The notes under the pieces are model-generated. The model made no database searches. It was not told the origin of the DNA and was given only the letters and a program-made list of their open reading frames with translations. A stretch of 15,245 nucleotides of DNA from positions 1-15,245 of the forward strand of contig WAJZ01000066.1 of assembly GCA_015523575.1 (NCBI GenBank), in the 5' to 3' direction. This stretch comes from Candidatus Hestiella acidicharens. GTDB taxonomy: Archaea > Thermoproteota > Thermoprotei_A > Sulfolobales > Acidilobaceae. The translations under genes and the position numbers were made by a program. Shown piece after piece: positions 7,878 to 14,503 of this stretch (position 1 is its first letter; each line of letters starts with the position of its first letter).

Positions 7878-8807
7878 TTACACCTCAAACTCTGAAATAA
7901 CATCATATACCCCTAGCTCCATGTCAAACCTTGTGTATACTCCTTGGATATATTCCACTATTTCTATGCTATCTACAGGATCTTCTAGCGATCCTTTAAG
8001 GGTAATCCTTGCGGGGCCTCCCCAAGCAAAAATCCTGCCAGAGCTATCCTTCTCAAAGTTTACTTTGGCATACCAATAAACTTCCTCTACTTTAGTTTTT
8101 CTAGGTGGGATGCCTGGTATAGCCCTCAGGCTCAGGAGTGGGGTTCCTTCTGGTGGTAGGAGGGCCTGTAGGATTGACTCCTCTACCTTATACTCAGGCC
8201 TTACTTCGGCTCTTATCTCCATCGACCCCCTTTGTGATACGCCTACTATGGTTGAGTATGAGTCCTTGACCTCTATGTTAGCAAGCTTCTTTGGAGCACC
8301 TGCTACTTCCCTTCCGGCAGCTAATGCTGAGTCATTTGTAACGTAGATATATGGTATGTAGTATGCCATCCCTTTCTGGGTAGAAACTTGGATGGCTATT
8401 AACGCTTCATTATAAGGCCCAAGGGTCGTTCTTGGATACCTTGCTATCCAAAGTGCGCCCATGACCTTATCGCCGCTAATTTCTACATCTTTTGGAAGCA
8501 GCGGCTCTACGCTTTCCCCTTTAAAGAAGGCGATTATTATTACCGCCTCTACGCCTTTGTAGAGCCAAGGTGGACTAGGATATAGGGGGGCCTGTATTGG
8601 GATGGTGTAGCTGCTGAAACCCCCCTTAAGGACGCCAGAATCTTTCATATTTACCACTGTATTTCCCCCAAAGGTAGGTGGGATTAGGAATTTATAAGTC
8701 TTCTCTAGATGTATACCTCCTAAATATATTCTTCTACCTTGCTTAACAAGGGGCTCCTTTAGTATCGCCCTTTCTCGATAATAAACTTCTTTGCCATTTC
8801 TGGGCAT
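7878..8807 (-). CDS. Acetoacetate decarboxylase family protein
   Basis: A 309-residue member of the acetoacetate decarboxylase (ADC) fold family. In true ADC a lysine forms a Schiff base with acetoacetate to release CO2 and acetone. The core runs from YPSPPWLYKG (76-85) through GPYNEALIAIQ (130-140, with a likely active-site Glu-134) to REVAGAPKKLANIEV (166-180). The Lys pair K173-K174 lines up with the catalytic pair of the clostridial enzyme (K115 nucleophile, K116 its pKa modulator), so the catalytic lysine is kept. The protein is longer than the roughly 245-residue clostridial enzyme, with an N-terminal extension of about 50-70 residues. Family members also include dehydratases and aldolase-like enzymes, so the substrate is open. 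It is the first gene of a minus-strand pair with acyl-CoA dehydrogenase and diverges from a transporter. ATG 8807 is chosen because the upstream sequence is promoter. Confidence 0.9.
   Translation of the reverse strand: MPRNGKEVYYRERAILKEPLVKQGRRIYLGGIHLEKTYKFLIPPTFGGNTVVNMKDSGVLKGGFSSYTIPIQAPLYPSPPWLYKGVEAVIIIAFFKGESVEPLLPKDVEISGDKVMGALWIARYPRTTLGPYNEALIAIQVSTQKGMAYYIPYIYVTNDSALAAGREVAGAPKKLANIEVKDSYSTIVGVSQRGSMEIRAEVRPEYKVEESILQALLPPEGTPLLSLRAIPGIPPRKTKVEEVYWYAKVNFEKDSSGRIFAWGGPARITLKGSLEDPVDSIEIVEYIQGVYTRFDMELGVYDVISEFEV
7881..7886 (-). promoter_or_regulatory. Embedded ribosome binding site for the acyl-CoA dehydrogenase
   Basis: GAGGTG encodes the last two residues (Glu-Val) of the upstream gene and, read as RNA, complements the 16S 3' end. 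It is followed by the upstream TAA stop, then ATA and the TTG start, so the spacing decides for TTG 7874. Confidence 0.75.
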
Positions 8808-8890
8808 CTGTAAAAAATTTGACTAATGGATTGACTGACCGGTCGATAAATATATAAGCTCTTGTTTTTGTCATAGAATGGGTGGTTATA
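8808..8890. promoter_or_regulatory. Divergent promoter with GACCGGTC operator candidate
   Basis: This gap separates the ADC-family gene (minus) from the BASS-type transporter (plus). AAATATATAAGC (8848-8859) is a TATA box for the plus gene, with initiation expected near 8879; read on the minus strand, CTTATATATTTAT can serve the other gene. The 8-bp perfect palindrome GACCGGTC (8837-8844) lies inside a looser dyad (8831-8850, about 7 of 10 positions symmetric). The dyad sits next to the TATA box upstream for the plus gene and between TATA and start for the minus gene. TTGACT occurs twice (8819-8824, 8831-8836). Size and symmetry fit a TetR-family operator, and a TetR gene is nearby. GGTGG (8881-8885) is the transporter's ribosome binding site. 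Confidence 0.6.
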
Positions 8891-10045
8891 ATGGGGAGTC
8901 GCCTCATAAGGCTTGCGTCACACCTCAGAAAATACCTTTTATTTTATGTATTGCTGGTCATAGCAATTGCAATCCCTCTTGGCTATCATTATGCTTGGTT
9001 TTTCAAGGCACATGTACAGCAAATGAAGATACTCATATTATCCCTAGCAGTCTCTACCCTATATCCATCAATGGTACAGCTTAAAGGTGAGGAAATGGGC
9101 CCTGGCGTTAAGGCAAGGGTAAAGGAGACGATCATAGGTGTTATCCTCATATTTATTGTTGCGCCATTCATGGCCATGCTTTCGGCCACCTACATAAGTT
9201 ATAGGCTGGTGGCAATAGGTTTTGTCGCCTCTAACGCAGTTCCGGCTTCTAGTGCCTCCATAGCCTATGTCATGTTGGCTGAGGGAAATGTTGAGCTCGC
9301 AACAGTATTAGCTATAATAAGCATAGTAGGGGCTGTTGGTATAGCACCTCTCTATGTAGGTCTCTATGCCAAGAGTGTTTCTGTAAGCCTTCCAGTAAGC
9401 CTCTTGGCAGAGTCCGTCGCAATAGCGCTAGTTTTGCCTCTTGTCTTAGGACAGCTTACTAGGTATTTCTTAGTAAAGAGGAAGGCCAAGAGGTTGCTGA
9501 GGGATGAGAGAATAAGTTTTCCGTGCAAGAAAATAACGAACGGTAAAATGAAGGAAACCACAAAGTGTATAGAGGGGAAGATAAGCGCAAACATAAGGCC
9601 TTACCTGTCTTTGGCAACAATGGTATTTATGCTTCTGCTTATATCGGTATTGATAGCGAACAAGGCTGGTTTGCTCATTAGAAAACCAACAATAGCAGTA
9701 GATATAATAATCGCTCAATTCATAGTCTATGCTGTCATAATCTCACTACTCCTTGCTATAAGCAAGGCAGTTAGAATGAAATATGAAGATCATATGGGTA
9801 TAATATTTATTGCGATGACTAAAAACGAAAGCGTTGCCGCAGCAATGGCAGTTATGGCAATAGGCCCTGTAGCCGCGCTACCGGCAGCCCTGGTACCTAC
9901 GATACAGCCTGTAATTGCAATTGCTTATATCGCTGCAGCTCCATTTATTGCAGGTTTTTTGAAAAGAAAGGCGAAAAGTCAAACTCCAGTAAAAGGCCCT
10001 GCCTTAGTATTGAAAACTCCCTACTCGGCGTGCAACGATAGTTAA
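8891..10045 (+). CDS. BASS-superfamily (ACR3-like) membrane transporter
   Basis: A 384-residue polytopic inner-membrane protein with about ten hydrophobic segments, in two halves joined by a charged cytoplasmic loop (about 196-235, rich in K/R/E). The pattern of SNAVPASSASIAYVMLAEG (114-132), SLLAESVAIALVLPLVLGQLTRY (about 170-192), IRPYLSLATMVFM, and the late MTKNESVAAAMAVMAIGP segment matches the bile acid:sodium symporter superfamily and most resembles ACR3. The cysteine that ACR3 arsenite pumps need in the fourth membrane segment is replaced here by Ala/Ser (119-121). An organic-anion substrate is therefore more likely than arsenite, although that is inference. ATG 8891 is preferred over GTG 8882 because GGTGG at 8881-8885 is correctly spaced for it. 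It is divergent from the decarboxylase/dehydrogenase pair, which suggests a shared substrate and regulator. Confidence 0.85.
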   Translation: MGSRLIRLASHLRKYLLFYVLLVIAIAIPLGYHYAWFFKAHVQQMKILILSLAVSTLYPSMVQLKGEEMGPGVKARVKETIIGVILIFIVAPFMAMLSATYISYRLVAIGFVASNAVPASSASIAYVMLAEGNVELATVLAIISIVGAVGIAPLYVGLYAKSVSVSLPVSLLAESVAIALVLPLVLGQLTRYFLVKRKAKRLLRDERISFPCKKITNGKMKETTKCIEGKISANIRPYLSLATMVFMLLLISVLIANKAGLLIRKPTIAVDIIIAQFIVYAVIISLLLAISKAVRMKYEDHMGIIFIAMTKNESVAAAMAVMAIGPVAALPAALVPTIQPVIAIAYIAAAPFIAGFLKRKAKSQTPVKGPALVLKTPYSACNDS

Positions 10046-10297
10046 GGAAGCATAAGAGGTAGAAATAGAAATTTTTATTAAGTTAGTTTAATATAAATTA
10101 ATGGACGATGGGAGCGATGCCCAAGCCCCACAAAAATAGTGTAGGTGTGAGGCTTTTCATTAGCCTCGGCTATCATCCATAACTCTATAGGGTTAATAAG
10201 TCCCTATGGATGAGGTGGAAGCCTCTAGGGGCATTCAAATTCATCTTAAACCACCATAAGATACCGCCTAAGGATAAGTAGCATAGGGGGTTATGTA
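10046..10297 (+). other. Structured intergenic region before the TetR gene
   Basis: There is no convincing gene. A T-run (10071-10076) can end the transporter transcript, and TATA-like AT blocks lie at 10085-10100 and about 10241-10250. Between them are a hairpin GAGGCT/AGCCTC (10149-10154 with 10162-10167), a second AGCCTC at 10220-10225 that could compete for GAGGCT, and an 8-bp pair CATCCATA/TATGGATG (10174-10181 with 10205-10212). The latter's interior can also pair as ATAGGG with CCCTAT. This could be a small RNA or a structured leader of the regulator gene. No GACCGGTC copy is present, so there is no visible autoregulatory site. Confidence 0.45.
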
Positions 10298-10879
10298 ATG
10301 AGCGATAACGAAGAGGTAAGGGAGAAGATAATTAAAGCAGCTATGCATGTCTTTTCCCAGCATGGTTTCTTTAAACCTCCTGTAAGGCTTATAGCAGAGG
10401 AGGCCGAGGTCTCTAAGGGGCTTATATTTTGGTATTTTAGGAGCAAGGAAGAGCTTATACTTGAGGTTGCTGTCAGAAGCCTTCCCACAGATATCATGGA
10501 GCAATGCCTCAAAGAGGGTATCGGTGGAGGTGAGCTCCTTAGGTGCATAGGGAAAAGGTACTTAGATAAATACAAGGATCCTGTACTAAAGAACTTGTTG
10601 CTACATACGCTCTCTGCTGAAGCCCTTTACCCCAGCATAAGGGCAGAGATAACAAAATTGTGTGGCGAGGGCCTGAGGAAGACAGCAATAATGGCATTTG
10701 GTTCAGACGATCCTACTCATATAATGGTAGTTAGGTCTTTCTTCGGGGGTCTACTATGCTACGTGCTCAGACCCCCTCAAGATATCTCTCCTGAAGATTA
10801 CTTAGAAAGCCTCATGGAGATATCGTTATATTACCCCTCCTCGAGTAGCTCTAGTGAAAAGGAGAGAAGTTCAAAATAG
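10298..10879 (+). CDS. TetR/AcrR-family transcriptional regulator
   Basis: A 193-residue one-component repressor: the N-terminal helix-turn-helix (about 8-53) reads AAMHVFSQHGFFKPPVRLIA followed by EEAEVSKGLIFWYFRSKEEL, the classical TetR signature with the F/Y-x-F-x-S-K-E-x-L end. The remaining helical part is the ligand-binding and dimer domain. The C-terminus is a Ser-rich tail (SSSSSS, about 182-187). A purine run (GGGGG, 10286-10290) lies 7 bases before ATG. Located between the transporter and an MFS gene, it most likely controls the divergent decarboxylase/dehydrogenase and transporter promoters through the palindrome at 8837-8844. TetR proteins of the FadR type, which sense acyl-CoA, control lipid genes in Sulfolobales, so an acyl-CoA ligand is possible but not shown. 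Confidence 0.93.
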   Translation: MSDNEEVREKIIKAAMHVFSQHGFFKPPVRLIAEEAEVSKGLIFWYFRSKEELILEVAVRSLPTDIMEQCLKEGIGGGELLRCIGKRYLDKYKDPVLKNLLLHTLSAEALYPSIRAEITKLCGEGLRKTAIMAFGSDDPTHIMVVRSFFGGLLCYVLRPPQDISPEDYLESLMEISLYYPSSSSSSEKERSSK

Positions 10880-10882
10880 TCG

Positions 10883-11043
10883 ATTTTTGCAATGAAAAAT
10901 AAGGTTCGAAAAAGCATTAATAGTTACATGAAGTTGTTTGAGGTTTTTTGAAAAAGCTTCTGCTTTTTACTTCCCAAGACTTTTGCGGTGTTAGCTACTG
11001 TTTCCTCTCTTAAACTTAAGCAACCCAACAGAAGTATAGGCCT
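10883..11043 (+). promoter_or_regulatory. Terminator-like T-runs, hairpin and MFS-gene promoter
   Basis: T-runs at 10884-10888 and 10944-10949 suit termination after the TetR gene. A 7-bp hairpin AAAAAGC-TTCT-GCTTTTT occupies 10951-10968. TTAAACTTAAG (11010-11020) is TATA-like and lies about 30 bases before ATG 11044; with no Shine-Dalgarno sequence, the MFS transcript is probably leaderless or nearly so. Confidence 0.45.
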
Positions 11044-12210
11044 ATGGCTATGTGGCTTGGAATAGCTATACTGTTTATGGGTTTGCTCTCTGCACTCGAC
11101 GTAGGCATATATACTTATATTGCCTACGCAACCCCAGTAACCCCCTTGCAATATGGCATAATAGGCGGGGTTTGGAGCGTAACCTTTATACTTTCAAATT
11201 TACTCTTTGGGAAGTATTCTGATAAGGGAAGGAACAGGCTTTTGATGATCTTCTCTTTCGCTGCTATAGCTATTACAGCAATTTCCTTTTCGTTTCATGG
11301 CCTCATAGCCCTGGTCGTGGCATATGTATTTGAGGCAATAAGCACATCTGCATCAAATCTTGCAATATTTGCGACGATTTTCGAGCTAAAGGATAGCAGG
11401 AAGTGGGGGTATTATACCGAGGTGCAAAGGTTCTATTCCTATTTAATAAGGGGCATCTCGCTAACCCCCTTCCTCTTTATTGGGGGTAGGTTTAGTTTCG
11501 ATTATCTTATATATTTTACTGCTCTTGCTGGACTCGCAAGTCTACTAACACTACCCCCTCTAAGGATTAAGTTAGAGAGGTCGCTATATTCATTAGATAA
11601 AGGGCTAGACTATATAACAAGCCAAATAAAGCTAATTTCCTATTCTGCTTATGGCTATGCTCATCTTTTTCCTAAGGTAATGAAGACCCCGCTAAGCGGT
11701 AAGGTAAGCTCTGGGAGGAACATAGCGCTTTCCCTCTTCTTTGCAACACTGGCAGGCGATTACATTTTCACTTCACTGCCTCTACTAGTCAGGTCCTACA
11801 CATCCCTGGGATCCCTTTGGTTCGCCTATGGTGTAGCTGGCATAGTAATGGCATTTTCCCTTCTCCTAGTTTCAATGATAACCTATAGCAATAAGGGCTC
11901 TGCTTCACTTGCCATACTATTCCGTGGGGTATGGCTTGTGACAGCCTTATTCTTAATTAAGTACTTCTATGGGCTTATAGTTTATGTAGCAGTTTCGTAC
12001 ATGCTTTTCAGTATACTTGATGTAATACTTTACAATTGCTATTCAGAAGCTTCTAGTGGTTATGGATCTCACGCATACTACATGGCTAGGGAGCTTGGAA
12101 CGCTAGTTGGATCCGTAATCATAGGATTTACATTCACAAGGGGTTATACAATATTTATTCTCCCGCCCATCCTTTCGACGCTTGCCTCTATAATATCTAT
12201 ATTTCTTTGA
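11044..12210 (+). CDS. Major facilitator superfamily transporter
   Basis: A 388-residue membrane protein with about twelve hydrophobic segments. The loop after the second segment carries GKYSDKGRNR (56-65), the MFS motif A (G-x3-D-x-x-G-R type). A longer polar stretch near the middle (about 178-222) fits the cytoplasmic linker between the two six-helix halves. The substrate is not evident; multidrug/H+ antiporters and sugar or organic-acid carriers share this pattern. A second ATG two codons in (11050) is an equally possible start. The gene follows a TetR regulator, as drug or metabolite exporters often do, but it has its own promoter-like sequence. It converges on the next gene with only 13 bases between stops. 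Confidence 0.9.
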   Translation: MAMWLGIAILFMGLLSALDVGIYTYIAYATPVTPLQYGIIGGVWSVTFILSNLLFGKYSDKGRNRLLMIFSFAAIAITAISFSFHGLIALVVAYVFEAISTSASNLAIFATIFELKDSRKWGYYTEVQRFYSYLIRGISLTPFLFIGGRFSFDYLIYFTALAGLASLLTLPPLRIKLERSLYSLDKGLDYITSQIKLISYSAYGYAHLFPKVMKTPLSGKVSSGRNIALSLFFATLAGDYIFTSLPLLVRSYTSLGSLWFAYGVAGIVMAFSLLLVSMITYSNKGSASLAILFRGVWLVTALFLIKYFYGLIVYVAVSYMLFSILDVILYNCYSEASSGYGSHAYYMARELGTLVGSVIIGFTFTRGYTIFILPPILSTLASIISIFL

Positions 12211-12223
12211 TGGTTTCAGATCA

Positions 12224-13012
12224 TTATTGTTTGTAGCTTTCTACAGCCTTCTTCAAAGCTTCTTTCTCTTTTCTGTTTAGGTGCAAAATAATTTCCATAG
12301 AATCCTTGTTTGACATGCTGGGTGGTTTTAGCTCCCCATCAAAAACCACGTAGCCGGCATGGATAATCTCATAAATGACCTCACGGTTATAGGTGCTTAT
12401 TATGTTGTTTAGCAGCTCATTAAAACCGATCTCATCTTTTATCTCCCTTTCGCTCAATGTTGCGTTGCAAACTATGCATGTAAGGTCTGGCATGACGGAG
12501 TTGAACCCGCACCTAGGACACCTTACTGGCGTTGGCCTCCCATAGAGGTTCCATAGGCGCCTCAGGTCTTCTATTATATCTTGTAGGTTAAGCTTTTTTG
12601 CAGTTTTGTATAACATAGGTGATGCTTTACCTGCTAATTCTGGTGCGTACGAAATTAGAAACTCTAGCCTTTCTCTCGAGTTTACTTCATTGTTGCTTAT
12701 CAACATTGATGCAATGGCCTTCATAAAATTGTTTTTCGATGAAACCACCTTCTTTACTATAGAGTTAATTGTTGGTTTAGTTGCCCTCGATTCTGCTATA
12801 GATGTTACTATCTCAGAGACAAACCCTTTTATGCTAGAAGCATCTACTTTAATGATGTCCAATCCAAGCATAGATACAAGCTGTTTTGATATTTCATCTG
12901 CGTAGCTTTCTATTTCAACTTCGCTAAGCCTTGCCTTACTCTTTTTCTTCCTTTTTGGCTTTTCTCCATTTTGCCTTACTTTTTTCCCCTCACCTTTTTT
13001 CTTTCTTGGCAT
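12224..13012 (-). CDS. Lys-rich zinc-ribbon protein of unknown function
   Basis: A 262-residue protein I do not recognise. The first 30 residues are very basic (many K/R, starting MPRKKKGEGKK), as in nucleic-acid-binding archaeal proteins. A mostly helical acidic/basic middle follows, then a zinc ribbon C165-x2-C168 ... C179-x2-C182 (RCPRCGF and CIVCN), and a helical C-terminus with EIILHLNRKEKEALKKAVESY. The composition suggests a soluble DNA- or RNA-associated factor rather than an enzyme. ATG at 13012 is chosen; an in-frame TTG lies three codons upstream at 13021. A TATA-like AAATTTTAAG (minus strand, near 13045-13057) sits about 38 bases ahead of ATG, giving a short leader. Confidence 0.85.
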   Translation of the reverse strand: MPRKKKGEGKKVRQNGEKPKRKKKSKARLSEVEIESYADEISKQLVSMLGLDIIKVDASSIKGFVSEIVTSIAESRATKPTINSIVKKVVSSKNNFMKAIASMLISNNEVNSRERLEFLISYAPELAGKASPMLYKTAKKLNLQDIIEDLRRLWNLYGRPTPVRCPRCGFNSVMPDLTCIVCNATLSEREIKDEIGFNELLNNIISTYNREVIYEIIHAGYVVFDGELKPPSMSNKDSMEIILHLNRKEKEALKKAVESYKQ

Positions 13013-13246
13013 TTTTATCAAGTATCATAGTTTTCTTTGGACTTAAAATTTTCTAAGTGGATAGCCATAAAAAACTAAAGCAAGCAGGGTACATTTTGAT
13101 GTTCAAAAGCTTAATGGGTTAACGTTAAGGTAATGTAAATTAATGTGCTTTGAAAGTAACGCTCCAAACCCTATGGTAAGTTAGTAGGTGGGGCTTGTTT
13201 CGTTGCTTAGCTTGCTATGGCTATTAGCAACTAAGGGGCTCCAAGG

Positions 13247-13328
13247 AAAAAGTTGCGGGAGTCTTTGCTAGACCCTATGTGGCTTTCTAAAAGAGATAAA
13301 GTAAAGAAAAAAGCTGCGGGAGTCTTTG
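13247..13328. repeat. Two-copy 21-base direct repeat, 61-base period
   Basis: 13247-13267 and 13308-13328 share AAAAAG(T/C)TGCGGGAGTCTTTG at 20 of 21 positions, separated by 40 unique bases. Repeat and gap sizes resemble one crenarchaeal CRISPR unit, but there are only two copies, no third at the expected steps, no cas genes, and the repeat lacks the familiar GAAAG-type end. A simple duplication or a small-RNA family is as likely. Confidence 0.75.
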
Positions 13329-13329
13329 A

Positions 13330-13363
13330 ATACTTTTACCCCATAAATTTATGGGAAAAGTAT
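13330..13363. repeat. 34-base near-perfect hairpin
   Basis: The 16-bp perfect palindrome CCCATAAATTTATGGG (13340-13355) is flanked by ATACTTTT (13330-13337) and AAAAGTAT (13356-13363), with only two bases (13338-13339) bulged. It begins one base after the second direct repeat and is followed by TTTT, so it could be a dimeric protein site or a transcript end. Confidence 0.75.
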
Positions 13364-13368
13364 TTTCA

Positions 13369-13390
13369 TGCTAAAACGTGTTAGCACGTT
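13369..13390. repeat. Two overlapping, mutually exclusive hairpins
   Basis: TGCTAA-AACGTG-TTAGCA (13369-13386) and AACGTG-TTAG-CACGTT (13375-13390) share bases, so only one stem can form at a time. Confidence 0.6.
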
Positions 13391-13579
13391 AATTACCTAT
13401 TTTCTAAATCGCTGTTGCCCTATTTGATATTATAATCCCTTCTCTAGTTTTTGTAATTCCTTCATCAAGTTTTTCCCTCCTTTATCTTTAAAGACACATT
13501 TTATTCATTTAAAACCGAACTAGAACGCTTTGCTGCCATTCCTTCCTATGTGTTCATTCCAATCATCTTATATAAGTTC

Positions 13580-14019
13580 ATGGCTACATATAGGGAGGAA
13601 CGGATACCGATCCTGAGACATTCTTCCACTTAATAGTCCAAGAAATAGAGGATACAGGAGGTCCAATAGAGGGTATTGCAAGCGCTGTTGAGAAGATCGT
13701 TGATAAAGACATTAATTTCTCATCGCTAAACTTTATCGCTAGTAACGGTGAGAGACTATGATACCCTACAATACGCTACTAGTCAACTAGTCAACTAGAT
13801 TACTATACGCTCTACTACTTGGAGAGACTTGTAGAAGTAGAGCTGAGGAAATTATCAGAGGAGACGCATCAACTAATACTAACGAAGCTTGCCCATAGAA
13901 AAAGGCTGTAGTTATAGCCTATGAGCTATGAACCAAACTGGGAGTCTATACTGAATAAAAACCTTGCAATAATAGATCCTAAACCTCAACGTGAAATTGA
14001 TGCCCTTAAAAACGTATGA
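13580..14019 (+). pseudogene. Class-II glutamine amidotransferase, N-terminally lost and frameshifted
   Basis: The C-terminal part of an archaeal class-II (Ntn-type) glutamine amidotransferase can be read, mostly in one frame: GGTDTDPETFFHLIVQEIED from 13594, then SSLNFIASNGERL to a TGA at 13759. LDYYTLYYLERL resumes at 13795 and continues to a TAG at 13909, and PMSYEPNWESILNKNLAIID runs from 13918 to the final TGA at 14017-14019. Intervening pieces (YDTLQYATSQ; KKAVVIA) lie in other frames, as expected from paired indels. Intact proteins of this kind start with a catalytic Cys and release ammonia from glutamine. That N-terminal half is missing, so the remnant cannot be active. A TATA-like CTTATATAAG (13567-13576) lies just upstream; ATG 13580 opens only a short reading frame. 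Confidence 0.8.
13780..13795 (+). repeat. Tandem 8-base duplication inside the pseudogene
   Basis: TAGTCAAC occurs twice in direct succession (13780-13787, 13788-13795), followed by TAG. Removing one copy restores a continuous A-T-S-Q-L-D-Y-Y reading, so this looks like a slippage duplication that broke the gene. Confidence 0.85.
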
Positions 14020-14022
14020 TTT

Positions 14023-14235
14023 CTAAAAATCAGTTATAGCGATAGGGTTTAGCTTTGGTAGGTGTTTATAGGTATTCATAGCCTTACGCTTACCAAAGCC
14101 TTGAGAATCATCAGGTTCGGATGCCATTACCCTCCTCCCCTTTCGTGGTAACCCCTCCTCATTTTTGCCTTCCGCAGGCGTATCATTTAAATCAACCGCC
14201 AGTAGAAGGCGCTTGGAGAGGGAGGAAAACCGCAC
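14023..14235 (-). pseudogene. Possible transposase (TnpB/OrfB-like) C-terminal remnant
   Basis: A 70-residue open stretch starting from GTG 14235, with a stop three codons upstream. It is polar and Pro/Arg/Lys-rich, reading NDTPAEGKNEEGLPRKGRRV and ending NTYKHLPKLNPIAI. It reminds me of the disordered tails after the zinc finger in crenarchaeal IS605/IS1341-type OrfB proteins, many of which end in a TYKxLPxLNPIA-like motif. That is recalled resemblance, not a demonstrated match. No RuvC motifs or zinc finger precede it, so at most a 3' fragment survives. It ends 3 bases past the amidotransferase pseudogene, which fits a debris zone. A chance ORF is the alternative. Confidence 0.35.
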
Positions 14236-14248
14236 ACCTTGAGGTTAT

Positions 14249-14503
14249 ATGTTTTTATCTTTTCGAATAGCTGTCTATTTGATTTACTGCATTTCTTTTG
14301 TTTTTTGTCTCTTGGATAAATGGAAGAAGGCTATAATCCTCTATACTCGATCGAGGGGTCTACAATCTCACTATGCATTAAATAAAAACGCTTTGGAATT
14401 CATTATGTATGCAAAAGAACGTGCCAGTTACCTAATACCGCTAAGGAGGAAACACCAATATGAAGCAAATGAGATACTCAGCCCCAGCTCTGTTGATGAG
14501 TAA
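14249..14503 (+). CDS. Doubtful small membrane-protein ORF
   Basis: 84 residues with a hydrophobic N-terminus (FRIAVYLIYCISFVFCLL, about 5-22) followed by a basic soluble part. GAGGTTAT directly before ATG resembles a ribosome binding site. Against it: arginine codons include CGA and CGT, unlike the AGG/AGA use of neighbouring genes; it has no recognisable family; and it lies between debris. It could be a real small membrane protein, a fragment, or chance. Confidence 0.25.
   Translation: MFLSFRIAVYLIYCISFVFCLLDKWKKAIILYTRSRGLQSHYALNKNALEFIMYAKERASYLIPLRRKHQYEANEILSPSSVDE

Larger units (their letters stand above)
13022..13579. other. Gene-free region with repeats and hairpins
   Basis: I see no credible gene in this stretch; frames are broken on both strands. 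It holds a hairpin at 13202-13231 (GTTGCT-TAGC pairing with GCTA-TT-AGCAAC, 10 bp with a 2-base bulge), the two-copy repeat described separately, a strong 34-base hairpin and two overlapping alternative hairpins (13369-13390). Short echoes such as CTCCAA (twice) and ACCCTATG (twice) hint at older duplications. Next to a pseudogene, it may be decayed mobile or accessory DNA, or it may encode a structured RNA. Confidence 0.5.

Noticed and set aside
6925..8346. Plus-strand open frames across the dehydrogenase and decarboxylase-family genes
   Set aside because: Opposite-strand shadows of two clearly recognisable genes.
10078..10176. Minus-strand 32-residue open stretch containing VGLGHRSHRP
   Set aside because: Too short, without a ribosome binding site or family, and it overlaps inverted repeats; treated as chance.
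13247..13328. Calling the two-copy repeat a CRISPR array
   Set aside because: Only two copies, no cas genes, no leader, no third unit at the expected positions; kept only as a direct repeat.
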